From contig NZ_NVXQ01000001.1 of the NCBI RefSeq assembly GCF_002733955.1, positions 62,001-126,000 on the forward strand: a stretch of DNA of 64,000 nt, read 5' to 3'. A program made the position numbers and the translations under genes. The notes below the pieces were generated by a model that saw only the letters and a list, made by a program, of their open reading frames with translations, was not told the origin of the DNA and did not search any database. Each line of letters begins with the position of its first letter. Position 1 is the first letter of the stretch. The DNA comes from Hoeflea sp. (GTDB taxonomy: Bacteria > Pseudomonadota > Alphaproteobacteria > Rhizobiales > Rhizobiaceae). Of this stretch, positions 50,698-59,660 are shown piece after piece.

Positions 50698-50781
50698 CAT
50701 CCCTCGGCGCAGCACAACAGATCAATTTCGGCTCTGGAACCTATGCCAGCCAGGGCCCCGGATGAGACAAGGAACACAGCA

Positions 50782-51765
50782 ATGAAATTCGTGACGCTTG
50801 CCAATGGCACACCGGACGGACGCCTTCATATCGCTTCGCGCGACGGAGAACGCGCGGTGCCTGCTCAAAACGCCGAAACCCTGCAACAGGCACTCGAAAC
50901 CTGGGCTGACAACGCTTCGGTCTGGCAAGCGCAGTATGAAAAGCTGAACGCGGGCGAGGCGGCCGGTGCGCAGCCTGTTTCCGCAGATACCGTTCTCGCT
51001 CCCCTGCCGCGGGCATGGCAATGGCTCGATGGCTCGGCCTTTGAAACCCATTCCCTGTTGCTGCAGAAAGCCTGGGGCCAGCCGGAAGTTGGCCTCAACG
51101 ATCGCCCATTGATGTATCAGGGAATGTCCGACCGCTTCCTGCCGCCTACCGCGACAGCGGTGTTTCCATCGGCCAAGGACGGCATCGACTTCGAGGGCGA
51201 ATATGGTGTGATCCTCGATGCCGTGCCGATGGGCACCAAGGCGGAGGATGCGGCCAAATACATTCGTCTCGTCGTGCTGATCAACGACTGGAGCCTGCGC
51301 GCCCTCGGCCCCATCGAGATGGCGACGGGTTTCGGCTGGCTGCAATGCAAACCCGCCTGCGGCATCGCACCACTCGCCGTCACCCCGGAGGAACTGGGTG
51401 CGGCATGGAACAACAATCGTGTCTGCCTGCCGCTGCAGGTGCGCCTCAACGACGAGGAATTCGGCCGAACCAACGGCGACGAGATGAAATTCGGCTTCGA
51501 CCAGCTGATTGCCCATGCTGCCTATTCGCGCAACCTGCCCGCCGGAACCATCCTCGGCTCGGGCACGGTCTCCAACAAGGACTATGAGAGCGTCGGCTCA
51601 AGCTGCATCGCCGAGCGCCGCGCCATCGAGACCATCAAGCACGGCGAGGCAAGAACCGCTTTCATGCAGCACGGAGACCGCGTCCGTATGCGGACCGAGA
51701 CCGAAGCCGGCGACAACCTGTTCGGCGACATCAGCCAGGCCGTCAGTATTCTGGAGCAGCAATAG
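50782..51765 (+). CDS. Fumarylacetoacetate hydrolase family protein
   Basis: A 327-residue protein with an N-terminal FAH-specific part (MKFVTLANGTPDGRL) and a C-terminal catalytic barrel. Metal ligands are in IDFEGEYGVILD (Glu pair near 135-145) and VLINDWSLRAL; ILGSGTVSNKDYES forms the active-site loop. Size and N-terminus match bacterial fumarylacetoacetase of the homogentisate route rather than the shorter fumarylpyruvate hydrolases. The substrate is a 3-ketoacid or acylpyruvate from ring cleavage. Confidence 0.85.
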   Translation: MKFVTLANGTPDGRLHIASRDGERAVPAQNAETLQQALETWADNASVWQAQYEKLNAGEAAGAQPVSADTVLAPLPRAWQWLDGSAFETHSLLLQKAWGQPEVGLNDRPLMYQGMSDRFLPPTATAVFPSAKDGIDFEGEYGVILDAVPMGTKAEDAAKYIRLVVLINDWSLRALGPIEMATGFGWLQCKPACGIAPLAVTPEELGAAWNNNRVCLPLQVRLNDEEFGRTNGDEMKFGFDQLIAHAAYSRNLPAGTILGSGTVSNKDYESVGSSCIAERRAIETIKHGEARTAFMQHGDRVRMRTETEAGDNLFGDISQAVSILEQQ

Positions 51766-51799
51766 CAAACCCGCGGCCGGCAAACTGGCTAAGAAGGAG

Positions 51800-52147
51800 T
51801 TGTCCCGGCCTGGTGCGTTCCCCATCCGGACGACATTGGTATTGATGAACACGAAGGTTGGTCCTTGAAGGGACCGGTCGACGCGGGTGAGTTGAAACCG
51901 CTGCCGCGTCACCATGCACGGCGCGTCGAGATGGGTGCCGTTACGCGTGGTGACGAAGAGCTTCTCGGCGGCCGCGGCCTAGCCGTCGGGATAGTCCGAC
52001 GGCGAGGGTCCGGGATAGAGGTGCTGGAATTCGCCGACCCGTGTCCTTGTGCGCCTGATACTCGATCCGTGGAGCAAACAGCGGCGGGTCCGAGAGGACA
52101 TCGTTCTCAAGGAAGACTGAAAAGTCGACGATCCTGCGCTGGGCCAT
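51800..52147 (-). pseudogene. Decayed second cyclase-family gene
   Basis: The minus strand begins MAQRRIVDFSVFLENDVLSD, then PPLFAPRIEYQAHKDT, a typical cyclase N-terminus with ATG at 52147. Near 52035 the frame shifts to EFQHLYPGPSPSDYPDG, which ends in a TAG. The metal motif then reads VTTRNGTHLDAP, with the first His changed to Arg. The remainder continues to about 51800 without the full C-terminal domain. Frameshift, nonsense codon and lost metal ligand together show a pseudogene of the same family as 49302-50072. Confidence 0.8.
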
Positions 52148-52165
52148 GTTTGCTCCCCTTGTTGC

Positions 52166-53317
52166 TCAGGCGGCAGCTTGCACCTTGGCTGTGTGCGAAA
52201 CCCGGGCCTGGCTGAAGCAGATCACCGCAAGGACTGCAACGATCACCACGGCGATACCGATGGCCGGGTAGCCCGAGAACTTCACCAGCGTTCCGCCCAG
52301 GATCGGTCCGACCGCAGCCCCTGTCATCAGCATGGCCGGAGTGGCGGCCAGGGCGCGTCCGGTCGGATCGAGCCGCGACAGAAGCCCGAACGCGAAGGTG
52401 TGTGTGAAGATCATCACCGCAATATAAACCGCACCACCGGCAACATAGGCGGGATAGGCGGCGACCATGGTGATGAGCAGGGCGAGCGCTGCCTGCACGA
52501 TCGGCCCGGTGGTAACCACCTTCTCCGCGCTCAGGCGCTTTTGCAGCAAGGCGGCGAGCGGCGCCGGCACCAGATTGACGAAGCCGAGCACGATGAGCAC
52601 CAGCGTTATGGCCTCGACGGTATAGCCGCGGTCCGCGCCGATCCGCTCAAAGAAGCTGAACACCATGGCCTGATTGAGCGCCATCAGGCTGACGCCGATG
52701 ACACCGGCCCAGACCGCCTTGCTGAAGCGTGGATGGGCGATGTCGAAATCCGTGCCCTGGGCCTGTTCGGGTTGCGGAAACAGAAGCAGGGAAGTGACCG
52801 CGGCAACCACCATCACGCCGGCGAAAATCTGGAACATCGCTGCACCACCAAAGGCGGCCACGATGTTGGGAACTGCGCCCAGGAAGATCACTGCGAAGAT
52901 GCCAAGCGCAAGCCCGACCATGGCGAACATCCGGTGTGGATTGGCGCTGCGGCCAATGGTGCCATGGGTCACCGAAAGCGCCGATCCGGCGGCAAGACCT
53001 GCCAGCACATGACACAAGGCCATCATTCCGAAGCCGGTCTGTGTCGAGGTGATCCCGAAGGCCAACGCCGACAGGCCGAAGCCAAGGGACGCAACAAGCT
53101 TCCGGTTCAGGCGGTTGAACCGCGGTGCGAAGAAAAGGCTCGACGCTACAGCACCGACGAGAAAGAGTGTCGCCAGTCCGCCGGACTGCTGCGGATCGAA
53201 CTTGTAGGCTGAGATCAGCGTGCCGACCCAGACCGGCAGTGCGACCAGATCCACCATACCGGCGCAGTGCGCCACCATGAGCGCGACGCGCCTTGGCCAT
53301 TTTTTCGTTGTTGTCAT
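52166..53317 (-). CDS. MFS transporter
   Basis: A 383-residue membrane protein with about 12 helices. Helix 1 contains RVALMVAHCAGMVDLVALPVW and the A-like loop after helix 2 reads FFAPRFNRLNRK. The start at 53317 has GGGAGGACAG upstream. It lies 24 bases after the FAD monooxygenase stop on the same strand, so it probably imports the aromatic substrate or exports an intermediate. Substrate unknown. Confidence 0.87.
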   Translation of the reverse strand: MTTTKKWPRRVALMVAHCAGMVDLVALPVWVGTLISAYKFDPQQSGGLATLFLVGAVASSLFFAPRFNRLNRKLVASLGFGLSALAFGITSTQTGFGMMALCHVLAGLAAGSALSVTHGTIGRSANPHRMFAMVGLALGIFAVIFLGAVPNIVAAFGGAAMFQIFAGVMVVAAVTSLLLFPQPEQAQGTDFDIAHPRFSKAVWAGVIGVSLMALNQAMVFSFFERIGADRGYTVEAITLVLIVLGFVNLVPAPLAALLQKRLSAEKVVTTGPIVQAALALLITMVAAYPAYVAGGAVYIAVMIFTHTFAFGLLSRLDPTGRALAATPAMLMTGAAVGPILGGTLVKFSGYPAIGIAVVIVAVLAVICFSQARVSHTAKVQAAA

Positions 53318-53341
53318 GTTCTGTCCTCCCACAGATTGAAT

Positions 53342-54472
53342 TCAGATTGGCTGGGCCAGCGCGATCATGGAATCGCGCATGATGCCCGCATGCTCCTGCT
53401 TGTCGCCGTCCTCGATCTCGATCTCTCCCAGGCGCAGCGAATTCTTCACCACCATGCGGCACCGCTCCCAACGGCGCGCTTCGAAGGCCGCGAGCGCAGC
53501 ATGGACGGTTTCGGCCTTCTCCAGTTCCTCCGCCAGCACGATTGCATCCTCGATGCCGATGCAGGCGCCCGATGCCAGGTGCGGCGTTGTTGCGTGAACG
53601 GCGTCGCCGATCAGCACGATGCGGCCCTGATGCCAGGGCAACGGCACCAGCAGCTCCTCGAGAGGCCGGTAGATGACCTGAGACGTGTTGCTGACCTCGG
53701 CCCGGACCCTGACCACCTCGTCAGCCGTGAACGGCGCGAGCAGGCCAACAAAAGTGTCGAGATATTCGCTCTCGTCGAGGCGGCGTTTTTGCGGGCGGTC
53801 CTCGGTGACGAAGACATAGACTTCGGTTTTCGAGACCGGGTTGATGCCGACCTTCACCTTCGGCCCCACATAGATCATGGTGCTGTCGAGGCCTGCCGGC
53901 CGGTCCAGCACCGCCCGCCATACGGCTTGTCCCGTATAGGATGGCCTGGGCGCATCGGGCATCACCGTCTCGCGCACCTTCGAAAACAACCCGTCAGCGC
54001 CGATCACCAGATCATAGGTGTCCTGCTGTCCGTTGGTGAGCTTGACTTCAACGCCCGATCCGGCCGGCGTCATGGTCTCGAATGTGGCGCCAAGCGTGAC
54101 GTTGACGCCGGCGGCGCGTGTTGCCTCTGCAAGAATCGCTGCCAGCACCGGCCGCATGATCGCCCCGCCACCGGGAACGTCGGGACCGGCAATGCGCGGT
54201 GTTGGCAAGGTTGCCAGCAGCGCACCGTTGGGCAGATGCACATGGGCTCCATCGGCGCCGGCCCCCTTTTCCAGAAACTCTTCGAGAATGCCGAGGGTGC
54301 GGAATGCCCTGAGCGTTGCACCCCCCAGCGAAATGCCGGCGCCGTAGGAGCGCCATTCCGGGTCGATTTCGACCAGATCGACCTCAATCCCGCGCTTGCG
54401 CAATTCGATGGCTGCCGACATGCCGGAAAACCCGCCACCGATGACAAGGATCTTTTCAACCGCACTGTTCAT
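53342..54472 (-). CDS. FAD-dependent aromatic monooxygenase
   Basis: A 376-residue class A flavoprotein hydroxylase. The FAD-binding GxGxxG is VIGGGFSGMSAAIELRKRG near 9-27, the DG motif is DLVIGADGLFSKVRE near 150-165, and the GD motif is VLIGDAVHATTPHLASGACIG near 280-300. It resembles salicylate/3-hydroxybenzoate/6-hydroxynicotinate hydroxylases, which use NAD(P)H and O2 to hydroxylate a ring. The start at 54472 overlaps the Rieske gene stop (ATGA), an unusual partner because such enzymes do not normally need a ferredoxin. Confidence 0.9.
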   Translation of the reverse strand: MNSAVEKILVIGGGFSGMSAAIELRKRGIEVDLVEIDPEWRSYGAGISLGGATLRAFRTLGILEEFLEKGAGADGAHVHLPNGALLATLPTPRIAGPDVPGGGAIMRPVLAAILAEATRAAGVNVTLGATFETMTPAGSGVEVKLTNGQQDTYDLVIGADGLFSKVRETVMPDAPRPSYTGQAVWRAVLDRPAGLDSTMIYVGPKVKVGINPVSKTEVYVFVTEDRPQKRRLDESEYLDTFVGLLAPFTADEVVRVRAEVSNTSQVIYRPLEELLVPLPWHQGRIVLIGDAVHATTPHLASGACIGIEDAIVLAEELEKAETVHAALAAFEARRWERCRMVVKNSLRLGEIEIEDGDKQEHAGIMRDSMIALAQPI

Positions 54473-54822
54473 ACCGATTCCTCCCCCTCGGTCTGGGCGG
54501 CGATCTCGATGCCGCCCGATTGATTGATGGTGACCGGAATTGCCGTGAGCGACTGGCCGAGACAGGGCCCGCTCACACATTTTCCGGTGTCGATGTCGAA
54601 CTGCGCGCCGTGGGCGTGGCAGACGAGATGAGTGCGCGCGCCGTTGAGATAGGCGTCGGTCTTCCAGGCCATCGGCGTGCCAGCGGAATAATGCGGGCAG
54701 GCATCGCGATAGGCCCTGATGCGCCCGTCGCGGCGCACGAGAATGATCTTGCGATCGAAACCGGCCACGGTGAAACCGCGCGCCTGGCCTTCTTCGAGAT
54801 CATTCTTCCTGCAAAGTTCCAT
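54469..54822 (-). CDS. Rieske [2Fe-2S] protein
   Basis: A 117-residue Rieske-type ferredoxin. The cluster ligands are in ACPHYSAGTPMAW (Cys-x-His, about 40-42) and VCHAHGAQFDIDTG (Cys-x2-His, about 66-69). The start at 54822 has GGGAGGAGG just upstream; two earlier ATGs are rejected. It overlaps the monooxygenase by 4 bases. It could donate electrons to an oxygenase in this cluster or bind to it as a small subunit; no ferredoxin reductase gene is near. Confidence 0.87.
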   Translation of the reverse strand: MELCRKNDLEEGQARGFTVAGFDRKIILVRRDGRIRAYRDACPHYSAGTPMAWKTDAYLNGARTHLVCHAHGAQFDIDTGKCVSGPCLGQSLTAIPVTINQSGGIEIAAQTEGEESV

Positions 54823-54842
54823 GGCCTCCTCCCTCATGCCAA

Positions 54843-55778
54843 TCAGGGCTTCGGACCCGGTCCGGGAATCCATTTTTCACGGAACTGCAGCAGGAACATC
54901 TGCGAGGCTTCCGGGCTGATCGGCCTCTGCCGCGCAACCCAGCTGTCGTCATGCTTGTCCATGTCGGCGTCGTACTCGACATTGCAACCCAGCGGGCTCT
55001 TGAAATACCAGAACCAGTTGGATCCGAATTTGTGCCGGCCGGGGCCCCAGAAGCTCTCGAAGCCCTTGTTCATCAGCCGCGTGCCGGCCACCATCAGTTC
55101 GGTCGGCCCGCCCATATGGAAAGCCAGGTGTTCCATGCCCTTCATGTGCTCGGGCGTGCGGATGAAGAACAGCGTGTGGTGGTCATCATTGGCTTTTGGC
55201 CGCAGAAACGGCCCGGCCCCCTGCAGCTCGTCGGTGATCACGAAACCAAGCCGGTTGCAGTAAAACCCGGTCGCAGCTTCCATGTCCGGGACAAACAACA
55301 CGTTGTGGCTCAGCGTGCGCGGCTTGGCCGGCATGTCGTCCCAGACCCCGAGCTCGTTCGGCGCGCGCTGGGCCGGAGCACCCGGGGCGTTGATCTTTTC
55401 GGCAGGCATGTCGAGCTGCTTGCGGACCGTGATCTGGAACTTCAGCGCGAAGCCGAGATCATCGGTGGTCTCGATGGTGCCGTCGGCAAGCCGGTGTACC
55501 TTGCGGTCCTTCGCAAGCTCATCGGCAATGGCCACGATATCGGCGTCCGTCCGCACGCCGTAGACCTGCTGACGCAGCATGGCGCCGTTGGGCAGCGCAG
55601 CGGGTAGGTCCGGGTCATTCTTGTGACGGACAATTATCCCGGTGCCGTCGAGGGCAGCGAACAATCCGCCATTTTCGGTAAGGTTGACCGGCTCGAGGCC
55701 GAATGCGGTCAGAAATTCGGTGCAGGCAGCAATATCGTCAACGCCAAACACCAGGTAGTCGGGTCCGATAATGTTCAT
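54843..55778 (-). CDS. Extradiol-type ring-cleavage dioxygenase (VOC fold)
   Basis: A 311-residue protein with two vicinal-oxygen-chelate modules. The iron ligands fit the extradiol pattern: His in TLSHNVLFV near 155, His in MEHLAFHMG near 218, Glu in GCNVEYDADMDK near 270. FESFWGPGRHKFGSN and WFWYFKSPLG are typical C-terminal segments of catechol-2,3-dioxygenase-like enzymes. It lies 12 bases from the hydrolase and 20 from the Rieske gene, so it is probably the ring-cleaving step. Confidence 0.88.
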   Translation of the reverse strand: MNIIGPDYLVFGVDDIAACTEFLTAFGLEPVNLTENGGLFAALDGTGIIVRHKNDPDLPAALPNGAMLRQQVYGVRTDADIVAIADELAKDRKVHRLADGTIETTDDLGFALKFQITVRKQLDMPAEKINAPGAPAQRAPNELGVWDDMPAKPRTLSHNVLFVPDMEAATGFYCNRLGFVITDELQGAGPFLRPKANDDHHTLFFIRTPEHMKGMEHLAFHMGGPTELMVAGTRLMNKGFESFWGPGRHKFGSNWFWYFKSPLGCNVEYDADMDKHDDSWVARQRPISPEASQMFLLQFREKWIPGPGPKP

Positions 55779-55790
55779 CAGAGGTCGTCC

Positions 55791-57044
55791 TTAACTCTTG
55801 TCCGAATTGGCGGTGCGACCGCCGAGTGTTTCTGCGACCCAGTCGGCGATATAGGCGCCGGCATTGGCCGAATTGTCGAAGCTGGAATGCTGCACGCCGC
55901 CTTCGCGATCGGTGAACACCTTCAGTTTGCGCTTGGGACTGTTGACCAGCTGCTCATAGGTGCGTTCGGCCCATTTGAGCGGAATCTGGCTGTCCTTCTG
56001 GCCATGGGTGACCAGGAAAGGCACCTTGATCCGGTCGAGAACGCCGTCGAGGTGAACGTTTTCGGCGATCTGCATGAACTCGTCGATGTCCTTGGCACCC
56101 CAGACCCAGCAGACATGGTTCCAGTAGTGCGGGACAGGGAAATTGCCTTCCTTTTCGAGCCGGCGTTTCTGGACGTCGCGCCAGTCATGATTGGCGCCCC
56201 AGATGGCGCCGCAGGCAAAGCGAGGCTCGAAGGCGACGGCACGCGGGCAGTAGTAGCCGCCGAGCGAAACCCCTTCCATTCCGATGCGCTTTGGATCCAC
56301 ATCGTCGCGGGTTTCAAGCCAGTCGACAATGGCCGAGGCCCAGTGTTCGCTGTCGTAACGGGCATGCAAATTCTGCAGGCGCAGTGCTTCGCCGGTTCCC
56401 GGCTGGTCGACGATGAGGGAAGCCACGCCGCGCTGTCTTAGCCATTCGGGGAGACCGACCAGGTATTTCATCTCCTTGGTGGAATCGAGACCGTTGACCT
56501 GCACCAGCAGTGGTTGTGGCCCGTTTACACCTTTTGCAGGAACATAAAGCGCGGACAGATGCGTGCCTTCATAGGGGATCTCGACACGCTCGACCGGCGC
56601 GCCGGACTGCTCGGCACCCTTGAGGAAAGTGGTAAGAAAACGCTTGTAAAGATCGAGCCGGCCCTCGGCGTCATGCGCCTGGAGGCGCTCGGCGATCTGC
56701 ATGTAGTTGGAGGCCCGGATGCGCTTGTCGCCGGCGGAGATCACGCGGCCCTTGGCATCATCCTCTTCGGCTAGCGAGACGAGTTTGTCCGCCATCTTCA
56801 CCCAAGTCTCGCGGAATGCCCTAGTGCCTGCCGCATCGGGGGCCTTGGCGGCCTCCTGCAGCGGCGCGCACATTTCCTCGATCTCGCCGATCCGTGCGCC
56901 CATCTCGATCGAAAGATCGACCGAGAGGTTCCAGACATAGTTGGTGGGGAAGTACTTGAACAAACCGCGTCTCCAGTCGTCTCGAGTAGACCCAGGCCCG
57001 GATCGTTCCGCGCCGGGGTTCGATTTCAGATGATCAGAACTCAT
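55791..57044 (-). CDS. Alpha/beta hydrolase, possible C-C bond hydrolase
   Basis: A 417-residue enzyme. The nucleophile elbow is GMEGVSLGGYYC near 261-272, the acid is in VTHGQKDSQIP near 340, and the His in GGVQHSSFDNS near 388. The long helical N-terminal lid (FKYFPTNYVWNLSVDLSIE) resembles 2,6-dihydroxypseudooxynicotine hydrolase and related C-C hydrolases. After an extradiol dioxygenase this would cleave the ring-fission product. It overlaps the upstream metallo-hydrolase gene by 11 bases. Confidence 0.85.
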   Translation of the reverse strand: MSSDHLKSNPGAERSGPGSTRDDWRRGLFKYFPTNYVWNLSVDLSIEMGARIGEIEEMCAPLQEAAKAPDAAGTRAFRETWVKMADKLVSLAEEDDAKGRVISAGDKRIRASNYMQIAERLQAHDAEGRLDLYKRFLTTFLKGAEQSGAPVERVEIPYEGTHLSALYVPAKGVNGPQPLLVQVNGLDSTKEMKYLVGLPEWLRQRGVASLIVDQPGTGEALRLQNLHARYDSEHWASAIVDWLETRDDVDPKRIGMEGVSLGGYYCPRAVAFEPRFACGAIWGANHDWRDVQKRRLEKEGNFPVPHYWNHVCWVWGAKDIDEFMQIAENVHLDGVLDRIKVPFLVTHGQKDSQIPLKWAERTYEQLVNSPKRKLKVFTDREGGVQHSSFDNSANAGAYIADWVAETLGGRTANSDKS

Positions 57045-57996
57045 CCATGTCGCTGGCGAAGGTGACCTTGCCGGAGTATTTGCCGGCGATTGTTTCGCCG
57101 TATTTCCTGAAATGCTCTTCGGTCATGGCTGCACCAGGAATGAGGTGCGTGACCACGAGTTCCTTTACCCCGGTGCTTGCTGCCATCGCGCCGAGATCTG
57201 CTGGTGTGAGGTGATGCGCGGCAAGATGGATCTTGATGCCATTGAGCCGGTCTTCGGGCATTTTGGGGTCGATCATCTTGATCTGCTCGACAGTGAAGTC
57301 GACATCGATCATTTCGGCGATCAACATGTCTGCACCCTTGGACAGCTCTTCGACATCGGTGCTGGGGCCGGTGTCGCCGGTAAAGGCTATGATCTTGTCG
57401 GGGGTCTCGAACCGGAATGAGAGCGACTGGTATTTGCCGTGCTCATCGCTCCCGGGCTCAAAGCTGTAATGGGTGTTGTGGGACACCTTTACCTTGACGT
57501 CGCCCAGTTCAAAGCTGTCGCCGCCCTTGATGTCATGGGCCACCACAAGTTCTTCGGCGGTGTAGCTTTTCTGGCCGGGGACGCCGTAGCCCGCTTCCAT
57601 CGAAGGCTTCATGCTGGCCAGGAGGCCGTCAACGAGCTCCTTCGTGCCGGGAGGGCCATAGACCTGCACCGGCTTGGGCGAATTGGTCTGGAACCGCAGG
57701 CCGAGAATGCCCTGCAGGCCGGCCATGTGATCGAAATGCAGATGGCTGATCAGGATGTTGTCGACACGTGCTGTGGGAATCCGGATTTTCGACAGGCGCT
57801 CGGCGGTGCCGTCGCCCACATCAACCAGCGTGTTGACGCCGTTGACCACCAGCAGATTTGAGGGCTGACCCCGGTGGGGCGAGGTAATCGGACCGCCCTG
57901 GGTACCGAGGGTGACGAATTTCGTTTCAGTCGACGCCTGTGACGTCAGCAATGCAGCAGCGAGCGCAGTGGTCGCAGCTAGAACTTTCCAGGTCAT
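57034..57996 (-). CDS. Secreted metallo-beta-lactamase-fold hydrolase
   Basis: A 320-residue protein with a Sec signal (residues 1-24, TTALAAALLTSQAS) and thus probably periplasmic. Metal ligands are in ISHLHFDHMAG (HxHxDH), SHNTHYSF, FTGDTGPS and VTHLIPG. It is the first gene of the minus-strand catabolic operon. GGAGGAG precedes ATG 57996; a longer frame upstream is rejected because it lacks a site and runs through the hairpin region. It may hydrolyse a substrate ester or lactone before uptake. Confidence 0.87.
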   Translation of the reverse strand: MTWKVLAATTALAAALLTSQASTETKFVTLGTQGGPITSPHRGQPSNLLVVNGVNTLVDVGDGTAERLSKIRIPTARVDNILISHLHFDHMAGLQGILGLRFQTNSPKPVQVYGPPGTKELVDGLLASMKPSMEAGYGVPGQKSYTAEELVVAHDIKGGDSFELGDVKVKVSHNTHYSFEPGSDEHGKYQSLSFRFETPDKIIAFTGDTGPSTDVEELSKGADMLIAEMIDVDFTVEQIKMIDPKMPEDRLNGIKIHLAAHHLTPADLGAMAASTGVKELVVTHLIPGAAMTEEHFRKYGETIAGKYSGKVTFASDMDEF

Positions 57997-58041
57997 TTTG
58001 ACTCTCCTCCATTCCGGGCGCACAGCATCCGGTTCTCCCTG

Positions 58042-58069
58042 ATTACCGGTCGTCGAAACGACCGGTAAT
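58042..58069. promoter_or_regulatory. Perfect 12-bp inverted repeat in the divergent LysR/catabolic promoter
   Basis: ATTACCGGTCGT and ACGACCGGTAAT flank a CGAA centre. It lies about 46 bases before the metallo-hydrolase start. A TATT-N12-AATA element, which suits LysR binding, spans 58131-58150. Either could be the operator of the LysR protein encoded on the other side. Confidence 0.55.
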
Positions 58070-58164
58070 TCCTCCAATTTGACGGATAGGTCAGAGCCAA
58101 CTATTTGAAAAATTGTTTCGCAAAATATGTATTATGGATTTTGTGAATACTTCGGGAGGCTGCG

Positions 58165-59070
58165 TTGCGCTTCAAGAACCTGGATCTCAATCTGCTGGTC
58201 GCGCTGGATCTGCTGCTCATGGAGCGCAATGTCAGCCGGGCGGCGGCGAAAATGCACATCACCCAATCAGCCATGAGCAATGCGCTGGCGCGGCTGAGGG
58301 ATTACTTCCGCGATGACCTGCTGGTCCAGGTCGGCCGCAGGATGGATCTGACACCGCGGGCCGAACTCCTCCGGGAGCCGGTGCGCGACATTCTGGTAAG
58401 GATCGAATCCTCGGTGACCGCCACACCGGATTTCGATCCAACTGTCTCCGACAAGACCTTCCGGATCTTTGTCTCGGACTATTCCCTGGCAACGCTGGTG
58501 CCGCAGTTCCTGCAACTGGTGTCGCCGGGTCGCTTTCCGATCCGCTTCGAGTTCCGGCCGCAATCGAGCGATCCGAGAAAGACGCTTGATGCGGGGGATG
58601 CCGACCTGCTGATCATTCCCGAGGAATACGCATCACAAGCCCACCCCTCCGAGGTGATCTTTACGGAGGATTTCGTCTGTATTGCCGACATCGACCATCC
58701 GCGTATCGGTGATGAACTGGACCTTGAGGCATTTGCGCGGGAGCGGCACGCCGTGATGCAGCCGCCCCACGACGCCACGTCATTCGAGACCCTGGGGATG
58801 CGCCGGCACGGCATTGACCGCAATATCGACGCAACGACCTTCAGCTTTGCCTCGCTGCCCTATCTCGTCGCCGGCACGGAGCGGCTTGCCACCATTCACG
58901 CCCGGCTTGCCAAACAGGCCTGCCTGCATCTTCCGCTGAAGATCATGCCCCTGCCCTTCACCCTTGCGCCGATGAGGCAGGCCATCCAGTGGCATGCTTA
59001 CCGCAGCAACGATCCGGCCTTGAACTGGCTGAAAGATAGGTTGCGCCTGGCAGCAAGCCAGCTTGCATGA
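58165..59070 (+). CDS. LysR-family regulator, NodD/NahR-like
   Basis: A 301-residue regulator. The DNA-binding part reads LDLNLLVALDLLLMERNVSR with the recognition helix ITQSAMSNALARLRDYF. The effector domain begins with KTFRIFVSDYSLATLV, the NahR/NodD pattern for aromatic inducers. The start is TTG 58165 with GGGAGG 6 bases upstream; no ATG fits. It diverges from the minus-strand catabolic operon and most likely activates it in response to the aromatic substrate. Confidence 0.9.
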   Translation: MRFKNLDLNLLVALDLLLMERNVSRAAAKMHITQSAMSNALARLRDYFRDDLLVQVGRRMDLTPRAELLREPVRDILVRIESSVTATPDFDPTVSDKTFRIFVSDYSLATLVPQFLQLVSPGRFPIRFEFRPQSSDPRKTLDAGDADLLIIPEEYASQAHPSEVIFTEDFVCIADIDHPRIGDELDLEAFARERHAVMQPPHDATSFETLGMRRHGIDRNIDATTFSFASLPYLVAGTERLATIHARLAKQACLHLPLKIMPLPFTLAPMRQAIQWHAYRSNDPALNWLKDRLRLAASQLA

Positions 59071-59660
59071 CGGCTGCGGCGCCTCGAGAGACAAGGATTA
59101 GCCGCCGCGTTCGCTGCTGGTGCCAAGAAGTCAACGGCTGGATCTGCACCGAAGGCGCCGCACTCCGCCCACTTCAACACGATCGTTCCGCAAAGTAAGC
59201 CTCGAACGTCCAAGGCATTGTCCTCTGGCACGATCGTGAGCAGCGCTGTTTTCGGGAAATGCCGAAACTGCCCGTTAAGGCCGAACTTGGGGCGCATAGC
59301 TGACACAAGGCGCCCTGTTCCCCAAGCGAATGGGTCGAAGCTTGCCGCTGTTTTGCGCTCATCGGAGGCAGGCTGTATTGCGAGTTGGTATTCCATCACG
59401 CCTCAACATACACCTGCCGGCTAATGGCTAGACGCAGCAGTCATGCTTGAAGAGGGAGATTGGCTGGGGAACCTGGATTCCCAGCTAAGGTTTTTCGACC
59501 CCCTCACAAGCATCTGAAATGGTTGGTGAAATCCGATCACCGCAGTTCTTGTAAGACAAAATTGTCATACACTCCCGGGGGACAGTCGTGCAAGACAATT
59601 CCCAAACGGATCGTCAGGCTGATGAGCCAGGCTGACCGATCGTCACCGCGCCCGTGAGGA
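59071..59660. other. Intergenic stretch between LysR and HNH genes
   Basis: No convincing gene. The minus strand is open from 59399 back into the LysR gene (start MMEYQLAIQPASDER) but shows no family motif. A near-palindrome GTAAGACAAAATTGTCATAC lies at 59551-59570, and its first 12 bases recur before hipB. Confidence 0.5.

Noticed and set aside
52178-53212. 344-codon + strand frame opposite the MFS gene
   Set aside because: Shadow of a 12-helix membrane protein; hydrophilic His/Glu-rich complement.
58998-59399. 133-codon minus-strand frame overlapping the LysR 3' end
   Set aside because: Some segments look protein-like, but there is no family motif and no ribosome site; it covers the end of a certain gene.
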